Source of the DNA: JBGPLH01 sp041486365 [NCBI: Thermodesulfobacteriota bacterium]
GTDB taxonomy: Bacteria; JAUYMQ01
DNA length: 11,850 nucleotides
Assembly (NCBI GenBank): GCA_041486365.1
Contig: JBGPLH010000070.1
Coordinates: 1-11,850, forward strand
Reading direction: 5' to 3'
Below, one piece after another: positions 1-6,162 of this stretch. Position numbers and translations under genes: made by a program. Positions within the stretch are counted from its first letter, which is position 1; each line of letters opens with the position of its first letter. The notes under the pieces are model-generated. The model searched no databases. It had not been told where the DNA came from and was given only the letters and a program-made list of their open reading frames with translations.

Positions 1-1150
1 CGATGTCCTCCGCCTGGATGTTGACGACGGTCGGGACGACCTCGGCCGCCACCCGCTCGAAGGCGTCCTGGGCGGCCAGCACAGAGGCGGAGGGGGCGTC
101 CGCGTCGTTCGCGGCGCCCCGGCCGCAGCCGGTCGGGAGGACCCCGAGGATTCCCACGATCAGGATCACTCCGAGGCGGTCGCCCATGCGCCTGGCCGCG
201 CGGCGCAGCCGACCGAGGATTCCCGCCGGGGGCTGGGCCGCGGGGACCGGCAGCACCGGCGCCTCCGGCGCGGGCACCCGCCCGAGGAGCTCCCGGATCC
301 GCGGCAGCGCGGCCTCCGCGGCTTCCTCGCCGCGCCGGATCGTCTCCTCGACGCGCGTGAAGTCGGCCCAGTGGATGTCTGCGACGGGCGGGCGGATCAC
401 GACATCGGCGTCCTGGAGCTGGATCTCCTTGAGCCGGTTTCGCGTGATCGCGTTCGTTCGAATCAGCACGTTGAATCCGTAGCGCAGCTCCTGCGTGTCC
501 TCGAGGTCCTCGGCCACGTCCACGGCGATCGTGATCTCGCCGCCGACCTCCGCGAGCGAGCCGATGGGCACCACGTTCACCCAGCCTCCGTCCACGAGCC
601 GCATCCCCTCGTACTCGATGGGCGGGAACACGCCCGGGATCGCACAGGACGCGGACACGGCGGGCCGCAGCGGCCCCCGCGAGATGAAGACCGGCCGCGC
701 TGAGCCCAGGTCGAGCGCGCTGACGATCAGGGGGATGGAGAGGTCCTCGAAACGGATGTCGTCCACGAGCGATCCAATCCCGGAGAGGAAGTCCTCCATC
801 GGGATCATGGAGATCTTCGTGGCGCCGAAGCCGTAGAACAGGCCGCGCCGGACGAGGTTCGTGAAATTGTAGAAGAACCCGACGTTCTCTTCCTTGTTAC
901 GCGACTGGAGGAAGTGGAACTTCGTCCGCCGGTAAGCTTCCGACTGGAAGTAGGCGGTGAAGCGCTCCCGCGTGCGCTCCACGTCGCGCAGGTGCGCGTA
1001 GGACGCCCCGACGAGGGCGCCGAAGCTCGTGCCGGCGATGGCATCGATGGGGATGCCCTCCCGCTCGAAGACGCGAAGCACGCCCAGGTGGGCCAGACCC
1101 CGGGCCGCGCCGCCGCCCAGGGCCAGGCCTATTTTCTTCTCTTCCGCCAT
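1..1150 (-). CDS. Patatin-like phospholipase fused in frame to a membrane segment and HtrA-like N-terminus (partial)
   Basis: This is a predicted serine lipid acyl hydrolase whose reading frame leaves the window at its left edge; 383 codons are visible. The patatin domain (about residues 6-285) shows the glycine-rich oxyanion motif GGGAARGLAHLG (12-24), the nucleophile elbow GTSFG with Ser42, and the catalytic Asp187 in VDGGW, so the Ser-Asp dyad is intact. The frame then continues through a Pro/Ala linker (about 292-309), a basic cluster RLRRAARR, a hydrophobic stretch GVILIVGILGVLP (about 327-339), and a segment AFERVAAEVVPTVVNIQAE that resembles the start of HtrA/DegP S1C proteases. I checked the frame codon by codon over 1-500 and found no stop. 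Two in-frame TGA codons lie just upstream of ATG 1150, which supports that start, although no good ribosome binding site is visible. Inference: a cytoplasmic lipase, one membrane pass and a periplasmic protease. An internal start at Met322, giving a separate lipoprotein-like protease (Cys342, poor lipobox PTGC), is the alternative. Confidence 0.8.
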   Translation of the reverse strand, partial: MAEEKKIGLALGGGAARGLAHLGVLRVFEREGIPIDAIAGTSFGALVGASYAHLRDVERTRERFTAYFQSEAYRRTKFHFLQSRNKEENVGFFYNFTNLVRRGLFYGFGATKISMIPMEDFLSGIGSLVDDIRFEDLSIPLIVSALDLGSARPVFISRGPLRPAVSASCAIPGVFPPIEYEGMRLVDGGWVNVVPIGSLAEVGGEITIAVDVAEDLEDTQELRYGFNVLIRTNAITRNRLKEIQLQDADVVIRPPVADIHWADFTRVEETIRRGEEAAEAALPRIRELLGRVPAPEAPVLPVPAAQPPAGILGRLRRAARRMGDRLGVILIVGILGVLPTGCGRGAANDADAPSASVLAAQDAFERVAAEVVPTVVNIQAEDI

Positions 1151-1175
1151 GCGGATCTTATCGGCTCATCTTCAT

Positions 1176-1199
1176 GGAACACGCGGCCGGAACACGCGG
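1176..1199. repeat. Two-copy 11-base tandem repeat in the patatin gene leader
   Basis: The sequence ggaacacgcgg occurs at 1176-1186 and again at 1189-1199, a spacing of 13 bases. It lies in the 72-base gap between the J-like/HTH gene and the patatin gene, upstream of the patatin start on the minus strand. It could be a tandem protein-binding site or chance in G+C-rich DNA. Confidence 0.3.
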
Positions 1200-1222
1200 G
1201 GCGCCTCGGTCCCGCGGGCGTC

Positions 1223-1909
1223 CTAGGCGCGGTGCCCGTTGCCGGGCCGGGCGGCCCGGGCCTGCTCCAGATAGCTCGAGGCCACGGTCCCCGGATCGAG
1301 CTGGAGGCAGCGGGCGTACGCGAGGAGGTAACCACGCAGGTAGACCTGGGAGGGAAGTCGATCGTACGCGTTCGATTCGATGAGCCGGAGAGTGGTCTGC
1401 CCGATCTTCGTGCTCGCGGCGACCTCTTCGAGCCGGAGCCCCCGGGCGTCGCGGATCCTCCGGAGCGTCGGGCCGTCGTAGGGGCCCTGAACGTCGATCG
1501 GCGCGATCGCGGGCCGGGCGGGCAACGGCCTGTGTCGATTGAGGGTCGCGCGGGCGCGGGCGGCGGCCGGGCGCTCCTCGGTCATGCCGACGGCCGGCTG
1601 GGCGACGATTTCCTCCCGCGCGGGCTCGGGACGCGCCTCCTCGCGCTGCGCGTCGCGGAGGATGGTGGCGATCTCGCTGGGTTCCGGTGCGATCGGCTCC
1701 GGGACGGGCGGCGCTGTCAGGGCGCGGTATGCGTGCTCGATCCGGAGGATCATCGCCATCCGCTCCCGGGGAGAAAAGAGCGAATAGGAAGCGAGCGAGT
1801 CCTCCCCGTAGCTCAGGAGGGCGAGCTCGTAGGCGCGATCGATCTCGTGGCGCGGAGCGCCCGGAGCAACCTCGAGGATGGCGAAGGGATTGGTCTCGTT
1901 GTCGTTCAT
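1223..1909 (-). CDS. Degenerate J-like domain joined to RodZ-like helix-turn-helix protein
   Basis: A 228-residue protein of unknown function. Residues about 7-65 (NPFAILEVAPGAPRHEIDRA, then a helix ending in IEHAYRAL) follow the helix pattern of a DnaJ J-domain. The HPD loop that stimulates Hsp70 is absent, replaced by LLSYGEDSLASYS, so co-chaperone activity is doubtful. A Pro/Ala/Glu-rich linker (about 67-140) leads to a Cro/CI-type helix-turn-helix at about 148-215 (LRRIRDARGLRLEEVAASTK, then LPSQVYLRGYLLAYARCLQL), the pattern of the N-terminal domain of RodZ and its relatives. RodZ normally follows this with a transmembrane helix; none is present here, and the protein ends in an Arg/Ala-rich tail. 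It lies 82 bases behind the MinD-like ATPase gene on the same strand and is probably co-transcribed with it. A DNA-binding or adaptor role for the ATPase is inference. Confidence 0.8.
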   Translation of the reverse strand: MNDNETNPFAILEVAPGAPRHEIDRAYELALLSYGEDSLASYSLFSPRERMAMILRIEHAYRALTAPPVPEPIAPEPSEIATILRDAQREEARPEPAREEIVAQPAVGMTEERPAAARARATLNRHRPLPARPAIAPIDVQGPYDGPTLRRIRDARGLRLEEVAASTKIGQTTLRLIESNAYDRLPSQVYLRGYLLAYARCLQLDPGTVASSYLEQARAARPGNGHRA

Positions 1910-1941
1910 CTTGCCGCCGTCCGATACACGTTCCGGGCCGG

Positions 1942-1964
1942 CGGCGGGCTCGAAGCGCCCGCCG
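1942..1964 (-). other. GC-rich hairpin between the ATPase and J-like/HTH genes
   Basis: Perfect 8-base arms at 1942-1949 and 1957-1964 enclose a 7-base loop, with further partial GGCC pairing outside. It occupies the gap between the two genes on the minus strand. No U-tract follows in either direction, so it is not a standard terminator; it may be an mRNA stability or processing element. Confidence 0.4.
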
Positions 1965-1991
1965 GGGCCGTAATCCTGTTCGGGAAAGGTT

Positions 1992-3041
1992 TCAGCCCGT
2001 GCCGTGGAGCCCGCTCCCCAGGGAGGCGCCGCCCGTCGGAGCGGGGTCCTTCTCGAGAAGCTTTCGCGCCATCCGGCCGATGAACACGGCCGGCTCGGAG
2101 AGCGGGAACTCCGTGAGGAGAAGGCTCCGGCGCTTGATCGACTTCCAGACCGCGTTGTCGTAGTTCACGTAACCGAGGTAATCGACGTCCAGATCGAAAT
2201 AGCGTCGGCAGACCTTCCGGATCGCGAAACCCACCTGGATGTCTTCCGCCGTGCGCACCTGGTTCATGACCACGCGGAGTCGGAAGCGTTGCATCTCTTC
2301 CCGGATTCGCGCGCCCGCGCGCGGATCCATTCCGTCGATCGCCGAGAGCAGATCGGCCGGCGTGCGGATTGACTGCTCCGAGCGGCCGTCGGCCACGCGA
2401 TCGACCAGCGTCTTCACGCGGGCGTCGGCGGTGGCCCGGCGGAGCCTCCGGAAGAAGCTCGCCTTGATGAAAGCGTAGGCGTTCTCGAGCGACGTGGGCT
2501 CGGGGATCACGACGAAGATCCCTTCCTCGGCCACGAGGAACAGGTCGAGCGTGTTGAAGGAAGCTCCGGCGCCGAGATCGATGACCACCACGTCGGCCTC
2601 GAGATCGCGCAGCGTGCGGACGAGCCGCGCCTTGTGCTCGTGCTTGGGATTGGCCGCGCCCAGCACGCTCTGCGCGCCGCTGATGAGGCGGAGGTTCTGG
2701 ATTCCGGTCGGGACGATCACGTCCTCGACCACGTCCACCCGCCGCGTGATGAGATCCTTCAGCGTTCGATCGGGGAACTCGAGGCCCAGGTAGGTGTGGA
2801 GGTTCGCGCCGCCGAGATCGGCGTCGACGAGAATGACCCGCCGGCCGGTCCGGGCGAACTCCGCCGCGAGGTTGCAGGCGAAAAAGCTCTTGCCGACGCC
2901 GCCCTTGCCTCCCCCCACCGCGAGGATGCGGGCCCCGAGAGGGCGCGCCGTGATCTCGGAATAGCCCGCCGGCCGCGACCCGAAAAGGTCGCCGTGGACG
3001 GGCGCGACACCGCCGTAGGTGTGAAGCTTGGTGGGCTCCAT
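1992..3041 (-). CDS. MinD/ParA-family ATPase, FlhG/YlxH-like
   Basis: A 349-residue P-loop ATPase of the deviant Walker A (MinD/ParA) group. These proteins dimerise on ATP, often bind membrane or DNA, and position machinery such as division sites, flagella or chromosomes. The deviant Walker A GGKGGVGKS spans residues 44-52, with signature Lys46 and Lys51. The A' motif VDADLGGANLHTYLGL (72-87) and the Walker B/switch II VVVIDLGAG (151-159) are intact. The string around VDADLGGANLHT is most like FlhG, but no flagellar gene is in the window. The C-terminus (PTGGASLGSGLHGTG) is glycine-rich and shows no obvious MinD-type amphipathic membrane helix. AGGGAG lies 8 bases before the ATG inside a short CCAGG/CCTGG inverted repeat (3045-3057), which could mask the ribosome binding site. 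Together with the next two genes it may form a positioning or regulatory unit; the cargo is unknown. Confidence 0.85.
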   Translation of the reverse strand: MEPTKLHTYGGVAPVHGDLFGSRPAGYSEITARPLGARILAVGGGKGGVGKSFFACNLAAEFARTGRRVILVDADLGGANLHTYLGLEFPDRTLKDLITRRVDVVEDVIVPTGIQNLRLISGAQSVLGAANPKHEHKARLVRTLRDLEADVVVIDLGAGASFNTLDLFLVAEEGIFVVIPEPTSLENAYAFIKASFFRRLRRATADARVKTLVDRVADGRSEQSIRTPADLLSAIDGMDPRAGARIREEMQRFRLRVVMNQVRTAEDIQVGFAIRKVCRRYFDLDVDYLGYVNYDNAVWKSIKRRSLLLTEFPLSEPAVFIGRMARKLLEKDPAPTGGASLGSGLHGTG

Positions 3042-3097
3042 GCGCCAGGCTCCCTGGTCCCCCTTCCAGGCGGGCCCTCATCGATGCGCGAGGTCAG

Positions 3098-3154
3098 CCC
3101 GCGGCGTCGATCCGGGGGGTGCGCCGTTTCGGCGCGGATCTCGATGCCCGCGGG
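3098..3154 (-). other. Large nested inverted repeat after the HNH endonuclease gene
   Basis: A 57-base segment just downstream of the HNH stop codon folds as nested stems: CCCGCGG (3098-3104) with CCGCGGG (3148-3154), TCGATCC (3107-3113) with GGATC-tc-GA (3136-3144), and GCGCCG (3121-3126) with CGGCGC (3130-3135) around a TTT loop. About 20 base pairs form in all. It takes up half of the gap before the ATPase gene. No U-tract follows on the minus strand, so a classical Rho-independent terminator is unlikely; a structured RNA, an mRNA 3'-end stabiliser or a protein-binding site are alternatives. Confidence 0.5.
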
Positions 3155-3155
3155 G

Positions 3156-3755
3156 TCAGTCTTCGCGCAGCTCGGCGTTCCAGTACGACGCGTCGACGAT
3201 GTTCAGGAACGGGAGCCACTCGCGGTGGCGGATCTCCGTCACGAGCAGCCCCATCATCGGGGTCCACTTCGGCCGCCGCGGATGGCGCAGCAGCCGGACG
3301 CCTGCCTCCTGCGGGATCATGCCGCCCTTCCGGCGGTTGCAGGCGAGGCAGGAGCAGACGATGTTCTCCCAGGTGCTCGTTCCGCCCAGGGACCGCGGGA
3401 TCACGTGATCCAGGTTCAGCTCCGACCTCGGATACTGGATCCCGCAGTACTGGCACGTGTTCTTGTCGCGCGCGTAGATGTTGTGGCGGCTGAAGCGGAC
3501 GTGCCGCCGCGGCATCCGATCGAACGCGATGAGGACGATCACCTTCGGGATCTTGACGACCCTGTCCACCAGACCGATCGTCTGATCGTGGGCCTCGATG
3601 GCCAACTCGCTCCAGCTGTCGAAATCGAACGTCTGGTAGTGCTTGTCGATGGCGCGGGCGAGCCCCTGGTACAGGAGCGAGAATGCCCGTCTTGCCGTCG
3701 TCACATGGATCGGCATGTACGAGCGGTTCAAGACGAGGACGCTAGCGTGGACCAT
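3156..3755 (-). CDS. HNH endonuclease family protein
   Basis: A 199-residue protein with a C-terminal-half HNH nuclease fold. From the chosen Met, the zinc-ribbon cysteines are CQYC (101-104) and CSCLAC (136-139 for the second pair), bracketing the catalytic core LNLDHVIPRSLGG (Asp116, His117) and WENIVCSCLACNRRKGG, with Asn131 and the final Asn/Arg-Lys. The N-terminus (VLVLNRSYMPIHVTTARRAF, then YQTFDFDSW) is the conserved cap of a widespread stand-alone bacterial HNH family found outside restriction and mobile elements, whose role is poorly known; DNA repair is often guessed. I chose ATG 3755 because the family begins close to VLVLN; an upstream GTG at 3788 adds 11 residues but lies inside a hairpin. 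No methylase, intron or phage gene accompanies it, so restriction or homing is not supported. Confidence 0.85.
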   Translation of the reverse strand: MVHASVLVLNRSYMPIHVTTARRAFSLLYQGLARAIDKHYQTFDFDSWSELAIEAHDQTIGLVDRVVKIPKVIVLIAFDRMPRRHVRFSRHNIYARDKNTCQYCGIQYPRSELNLDHVIPRSLGGTSTWENIVCSCLACNRRKGGMIPQEAGVRLLRHPRRPKWTPMMGLLVTEIRHREWLPFLNIVDASYWNAELRED

Positions 3756-3782
3756 GGTGCTCGTTTGGTTTACCGGTGACCG

Positions 3783-3839
3783 CGCCACGCCTGCGCGTGG
3801 CGGGCGGGGGGGGACTGGGGGGCCGACCGCAAGGGCCCC
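3783..3839 (-). other. Two hairpins and a C8 tract in the HNH gene leader
   Basis: The leader carries an 8-base-pair stem (3783-3790 with 3795-3802, loop CTGC) and a GGGGCC/GGCCCC stem (3819-3824 with 3834-3839). Between them is a run of eight G on the plus strand at 3806-3813, read as C8 in the transcript. The distal hairpin could end selA transcripts without a U-tract; the proximal one covers the alternative GTG start at 3788. A homopolymer of this length can slip, but it lies outside the chosen reading frame. Confidence 0.35.
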
Positions 3840-3850
3840 GGTTTTGCGAG

Positions 3851-3879
3851 AGCATACACGGCGAATCGGCGGAGATCAA
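3851..3879 (-). promoter_or_regulatory. Candidate promoter for the HNH endonuclease gene
   Basis: On the minus strand a TTGATC box (3879-3874) is followed after 17 bases by TATGCT (3856-3851), each matching four of six bases of the sigma-70 consensus at ideal spacing. The -35 box overlaps the selA stop codon. Transcription would begin near 3844, giving an 88-base leader before ATG 3755. The match is moderate and could be chance. Confidence 0.4.
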
Positions 3880-5270
3880 CGAAAATCATGGCGGAATGCC
3901 GAGGCTACCGCGGGGAAGTCGGCCTCTTCCAGGGTGCGTGGATCGAGCAGCACGGCTCCCTCCCGCAGGCGGGCCAGCACGGGCGGGTCGGCGGCCCGGA
4001 TCCGCTCCTCCACCTTGTGCGCCGGCACGCCCTCCGAACGCACGGCGACGAGGCGGGTCGGGAGCGGCTTGAGCGCCCAGGCGCCGCCGCCGAGCTGCGA
4101 GGCCCCGTCCTCCACACTCACCCGGAAGCCCGGACCCAGCGTCGCGCGAAGAAGCCGCGCGAGCCGACGCGCCCGGCGGTCGAGCTCGGCGGGCGCCAGC
4201 GCGAGCATCCTCAGCACCGGGATACGCGTCCTCGCCTCCTCCGGATCGCGGAGCCCACGAAGCGTCTCGGAGAGCGCCGCGAGCGTCATCTTGTCGGGCC
4301 TGAGCGCGCGGGCCAGTGGATTTCGCCTCATGCGATCGAGCAGGTCGCGGCGCCCGAGCGCGATGCCCGCCTGCGGGCCTCCCAGGAGCTTGTCCCCTGA
4401 GAACATCACCAGATCAGCGCCGTCCCGCAGGATCGCCTGCACGGGCGGCTCCGCGGGCAGCCCCCAGGGGCGCAGATCGAGGAAGGTCCCCGAACCCGCG
4501 TCCACGACCAGCGGGACGCCCGCGCGCCGCGCGACGGGGGCAAGCTCGCTCTCGGACACGCTCCGTGTGTACCCTTCCATCCGGAAGTTCGATCGGTGGA
4601 CCTTGAGGAGCAGCGCCGTGTCCGGCCCGATGGCGCTCTCGTAGTCGCGCGGGTGGGTCCGGTTCGTCGTGCCGACTTCGTGCAGCCGCGCTCCCGTGCG
4701 CTCGATGATATCGGGCAGGCGGTAGGTGCCGCCGATCTCGACGAGCTCGCCCCGCGAGATCACCACTTCCCGGCCGCGCGCGAGCGTGTCGAGCGCGAGC
4801 AGCAGGGCGCCCGCGTTGTTGTTCACCGCGAGCGCCGCCTCCGCGCCCGACAGCTCGCGGAGGAGGGGCTCGACGTGGCCGCCCCGGGACCCGCGCTCGC
4901 CGGTGGCAAGATCGAGCTCGAGGTCGGTGTAACCCGTGGCCGCGGCCAGCACGGCCCGCGCCGCCTCCGCGCCGAGCGGCGCTCGACCCAGGTTCGTGTG
5001 GAGGAGGATGCCGGTCGCGTTGAGCACGCGGCGGGGCGAGAAGCGGCTCGTTCCCGCCAGCCGCGCCCCGGCCCGCGCGAGGATAGCGGCGGGGTCCGCG
5101 TCCGGGTCAGCGCCGCGCCGGACCTCCGCGCGCGCGTCCTCGATCGTCTCGCGAAGAGCGCGCAGGAGCGCGCCCCGGCCGTGCCGGGCGATGAGCGCGG
5201 GCGCACCGGATTCGTTCAGGAGTCTGGAGACGGAAGGAAGTCGGCGGAGAGGGTCGCCGGGGGAGGGCAT
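3876..5270 (-). CDS. selA: L-seryl-tRNA(Sec) selenium transferase (selenocysteine synthase)
   Basis: This PLP-dependent enzyme converts seryl-tRNA(Sec) to selenocysteinyl-tRNA(Sec) with selenophosphate, in the cytoplasm as a large ring-shaped oligomer. The protein is 464 residues, the usual SelA length. Visible are the N-terminal helical tRNA-binding region (LPSVSRLLN at 11-19), the VLNATGILLHTNLGRAPL core (82-99), the NNNAGALLLAL loop (150-160), RGELVEIGG (173-181), KVHRSNFRMEGY (223-234), the PLP-site VVDAGSG (255-261) and SGDKLLGGPQAG with the PLP-binding Lys294. All key positions look intact, so the gene should be functional. Its ATG overlaps the stop of the upstream GntR gene (TGATG), and no separate ribosome binding site is evident, so translation is probably coupled. 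selB, selC and selD are not in the window, nor is an evident selenoprotein. Confidence 0.97.
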   Translation of the reverse strand: MPSPGDPLRRLPSVSRLLNESGAPALIARHGRGALLRALRETIEDARAEVRRGADPDADPAAILARAGARLAGTSRFSPRRVLNATGILLHTNLGRAPLGAEAARAVLAAATGYTDLELDLATGERGSRGGHVEPLLRELSGAEAALAVNNNAGALLLALDTLARGREVVISRGELVEIGGTYRLPDIIERTGARLHEVGTTNRTHPRDYESAIGPDTALLLKVHRSNFRMEGYTRSVSESELAPVARRAGVPLVVDAGSGTFLDLRPWGLPAEPPVQAILRDGADLVMFSGDKLLGGPQAGIALGRRDLLDRMRRNPLARALRPDKMTLAALSETLRGLRDPEEARTRIPVLRMLALAPAELDRRARRLARLLRATLGPGFRVSVEDGASQLGGGAWALKPLPTRLVAVRSEGVPAHKVEERIRAADPPVLARLREGAVLLDPRTLEEADFPAVASAFRHDFR

Positions 5271-5971
5271 CAGCGGACCAGCGCGGGCTCGTCCGGCGGG
5301 TCCCGGTCCAGCACCTCGCGCACGAGGGTTACGCCGCCGTACTCGGCGTTCTCCTTGACGAGCCGCTCGGCGAGATCGGCGTCACGCGCCTCGAAGGCCT
5401 TCACGATGGCGTGGTGCTGCTCGATCGCGCGATCGATCTTCCCGGCGACGTGGAGCGAGATCCGGAATCGCTGGAACTGCTGGACGAGGTTTTGCACCAG
5501 TTTGCAGAGCTTGTCGTTGCCGCAGGCGCGCAGGAACACCTCGTGGAACTCGTTGTGGACCCGGTAGCAGGCCTTCGAGTCTCCCTTGCGCGCGAACTCC
5601 TCGAGCTGGTTGTTCAGCTCCTCCATGCGGCGGAGGTCACGCTCGGTGAGCTTGTCGGTGGCTATTCGCGCCGCATGGCCTTCCAGGATGCTCTTGATCG
5701 CGTAGAACTCCATCACGTCCTTCTCCGTGACGGGGCTCACGACCGCGCCGCGCCGGGGCGTGACGGTGAGGAAGCCCTCCGACTCGAGCTGGCGGAAGGC
5801 TTCCCGGACGGGGGTCCGGCTGATCCCGAGCCGCTCGGCGATCTCCGACTCGGCCACGCGCTCGCCGGCCTTCAGGCTCCCGCGGATGATCGCCTCGCGG
5901 ATCGACTCGACGATCTTCTCGCGCAGCGTCTGGTGCTTCTCGATGCTGAAGCGGGTGCGATCGATCCCCAT
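5270..5971 (-). CDS. GntR-family (FadR/FCD subfamily) transcriptional regulator
   Basis: A 233-residue regulator. Residues about 11-78 form the winged helix-turn-helix (LREKIVESIREAIIRGSLKA, then ERLGISRTPVREAFRQLESE and the wing GFLTVTPRRGAVV). Residues about 86-210 form the all-helical FCD ligand domain (DVMEFYAIKSILEGHAARIA, HNEFHEVFLRACGN, EQHHAIVKAFEARDADLAER), whose histidines usually bind a metal that holds an organic-acid effector. The frame extends up to ATG 6064 (264 residues), but that codon lies within the promoter, between its -35 and -10 boxes; Met at 5971 restores the usual family length and is preceded by AGGGAG at very short spacing. The gene overlaps selA by one base, so the regulator heads a two-gene operon. 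The effector is unknown. Control of selA by such a regulator is not a familiar arrangement. Confidence 0.88.
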   Translation of the reverse strand: MGIDRTRFSIEKHQTLREKIVESIREAIIRGSLKAGERVAESEIAERLGISRTPVREAFRQLESEGFLTVTPRRGAVVSPVTEKDVMEFYAIKSILEGHAARIATDKLTERDLRRMEELNNQLEEFARKGDSKACYRVHNEFHEVFLRACGNDKLCKLVQNLVQQFQRFRISLHVAGKIDRAIEQHHAIVKAFEARDADLAERLVKENAEYGGVTLVREVLDRDPPDEPALVR

Positions 5972-6046
5972 GACTCCCTGCTTCCGGGACGCCGGCCCCG
6001 AGACCGCGGCGGCGTCTTCGGCCCCGGCCTCCAGTTGCCCAGGCTC

Positions 6047-6074
6047 ATTGTATGCAGTATACATACTGCGTCAA
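6047..6074 (-). promoter_or_regulatory. Promoter of the GntR-selA operon with inverted-repeat operator in the spacer
   Basis: On the minus strand TTGACG (6074-6069) and TACAAT (6052-6047) are separated by 16 bases, each close to the sigma-70 consensus. The spacer itself is an inverted repeat, GCAGTAT-gt-ATACTGC (6068-6053), with exact 7-base arms. An overlapping TGTAT-N5-ATACA (6063-6049) resembles the TGTATACA-like sites of many FadR-family regulators. Transcription would start near 6040. Binding by the regulator would block polymerase, so autorepression is the simple prediction. Confidence 0.65.
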
Positions 6075-6120
6075 GCGGGCGTCGGGACTGTAACGTAGCG
6101 TCGAACATTTTCGAATTCGT

Positions 6121-6149
6121 TTGAGGAGGGCGACCCCCTCTGGTATCTT
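6121..6149 (+). promoter_or_regulatory. Candidate promoter for ribonuclease G
   Basis: TTGAGG (6121-6126) and TATCTT (6144-6149) are 17 bases apart, each matching four of six consensus bases. The start would be near 6156, leaving a leader of about 120 bases before the ATG at 6277. The 6065-6276 gap between divergent genes holds this candidate, the GntR promoter at its edge and the hairpin listed next; I see no gene in it. Confidence 0.4.
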
Positions 6150-6162
6150 CCGGCCGGCCGAG

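Noticed and set aside
127-187. Independent lipoprotein starting at Met322 of the patatin frame, lipidated on Cys342
   Set aside because: The residues before the Cys (PTG) lack the usual Leu at -3, there is no clear ribosome binding site, and the frame is continuous with the patatin domain. Kept as an alternative rather than called.
914-2083. 389-codon plus-strand frame opposite the patatin and J-like/HTH genes
   Set aside because: It is antisense to two genes with recognisable domains, shows no motif of its own and spans an intergenic gap without a change in character.
1906-3081. 391-codon minus-strand frame over the ATPase gene
   Set aside because: It is an Arg/Gly/Pro-rich out-of-frame shadow of the MinD/ParA gene, which carries all the conserved motifs.
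3156-3755. HNH gene as a restriction or homing/mobile element
   Set aside because: There is no methyltransferase, intron, transposase, target duplication or composition shift around it, and the N-terminal cap matches a chromosomal HNH family.
2634-3779. 381-codon plus-strand frame opposite the ATPase and HNH genes
   Set aside because: Antisense shadow with biased composition and no family resemblance.
3756-3788. GTG start adding 11 residues to the HNH protein
   Set aside because: It lies within a hairpin arm with no clear ribosome binding site, and the family begins close to the VLVLN segment; not excluded entirely.
3876-5270. A selenoprotein with an in-frame UGA near selA
   Set aside because: All called genes end at stops consistent with family lengths, and I saw no conserved Cys position replaced by TGA followed by a SECIS-like hairpin.
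5972-6064. 31-residue N-terminal extension of the GntR regulator from ATG 6064
   Set aside because: This ATG falls between the -35 and -10 boxes, upstream of the predicted transcript start, has no ribosome binding site, and the extension is not family-like.
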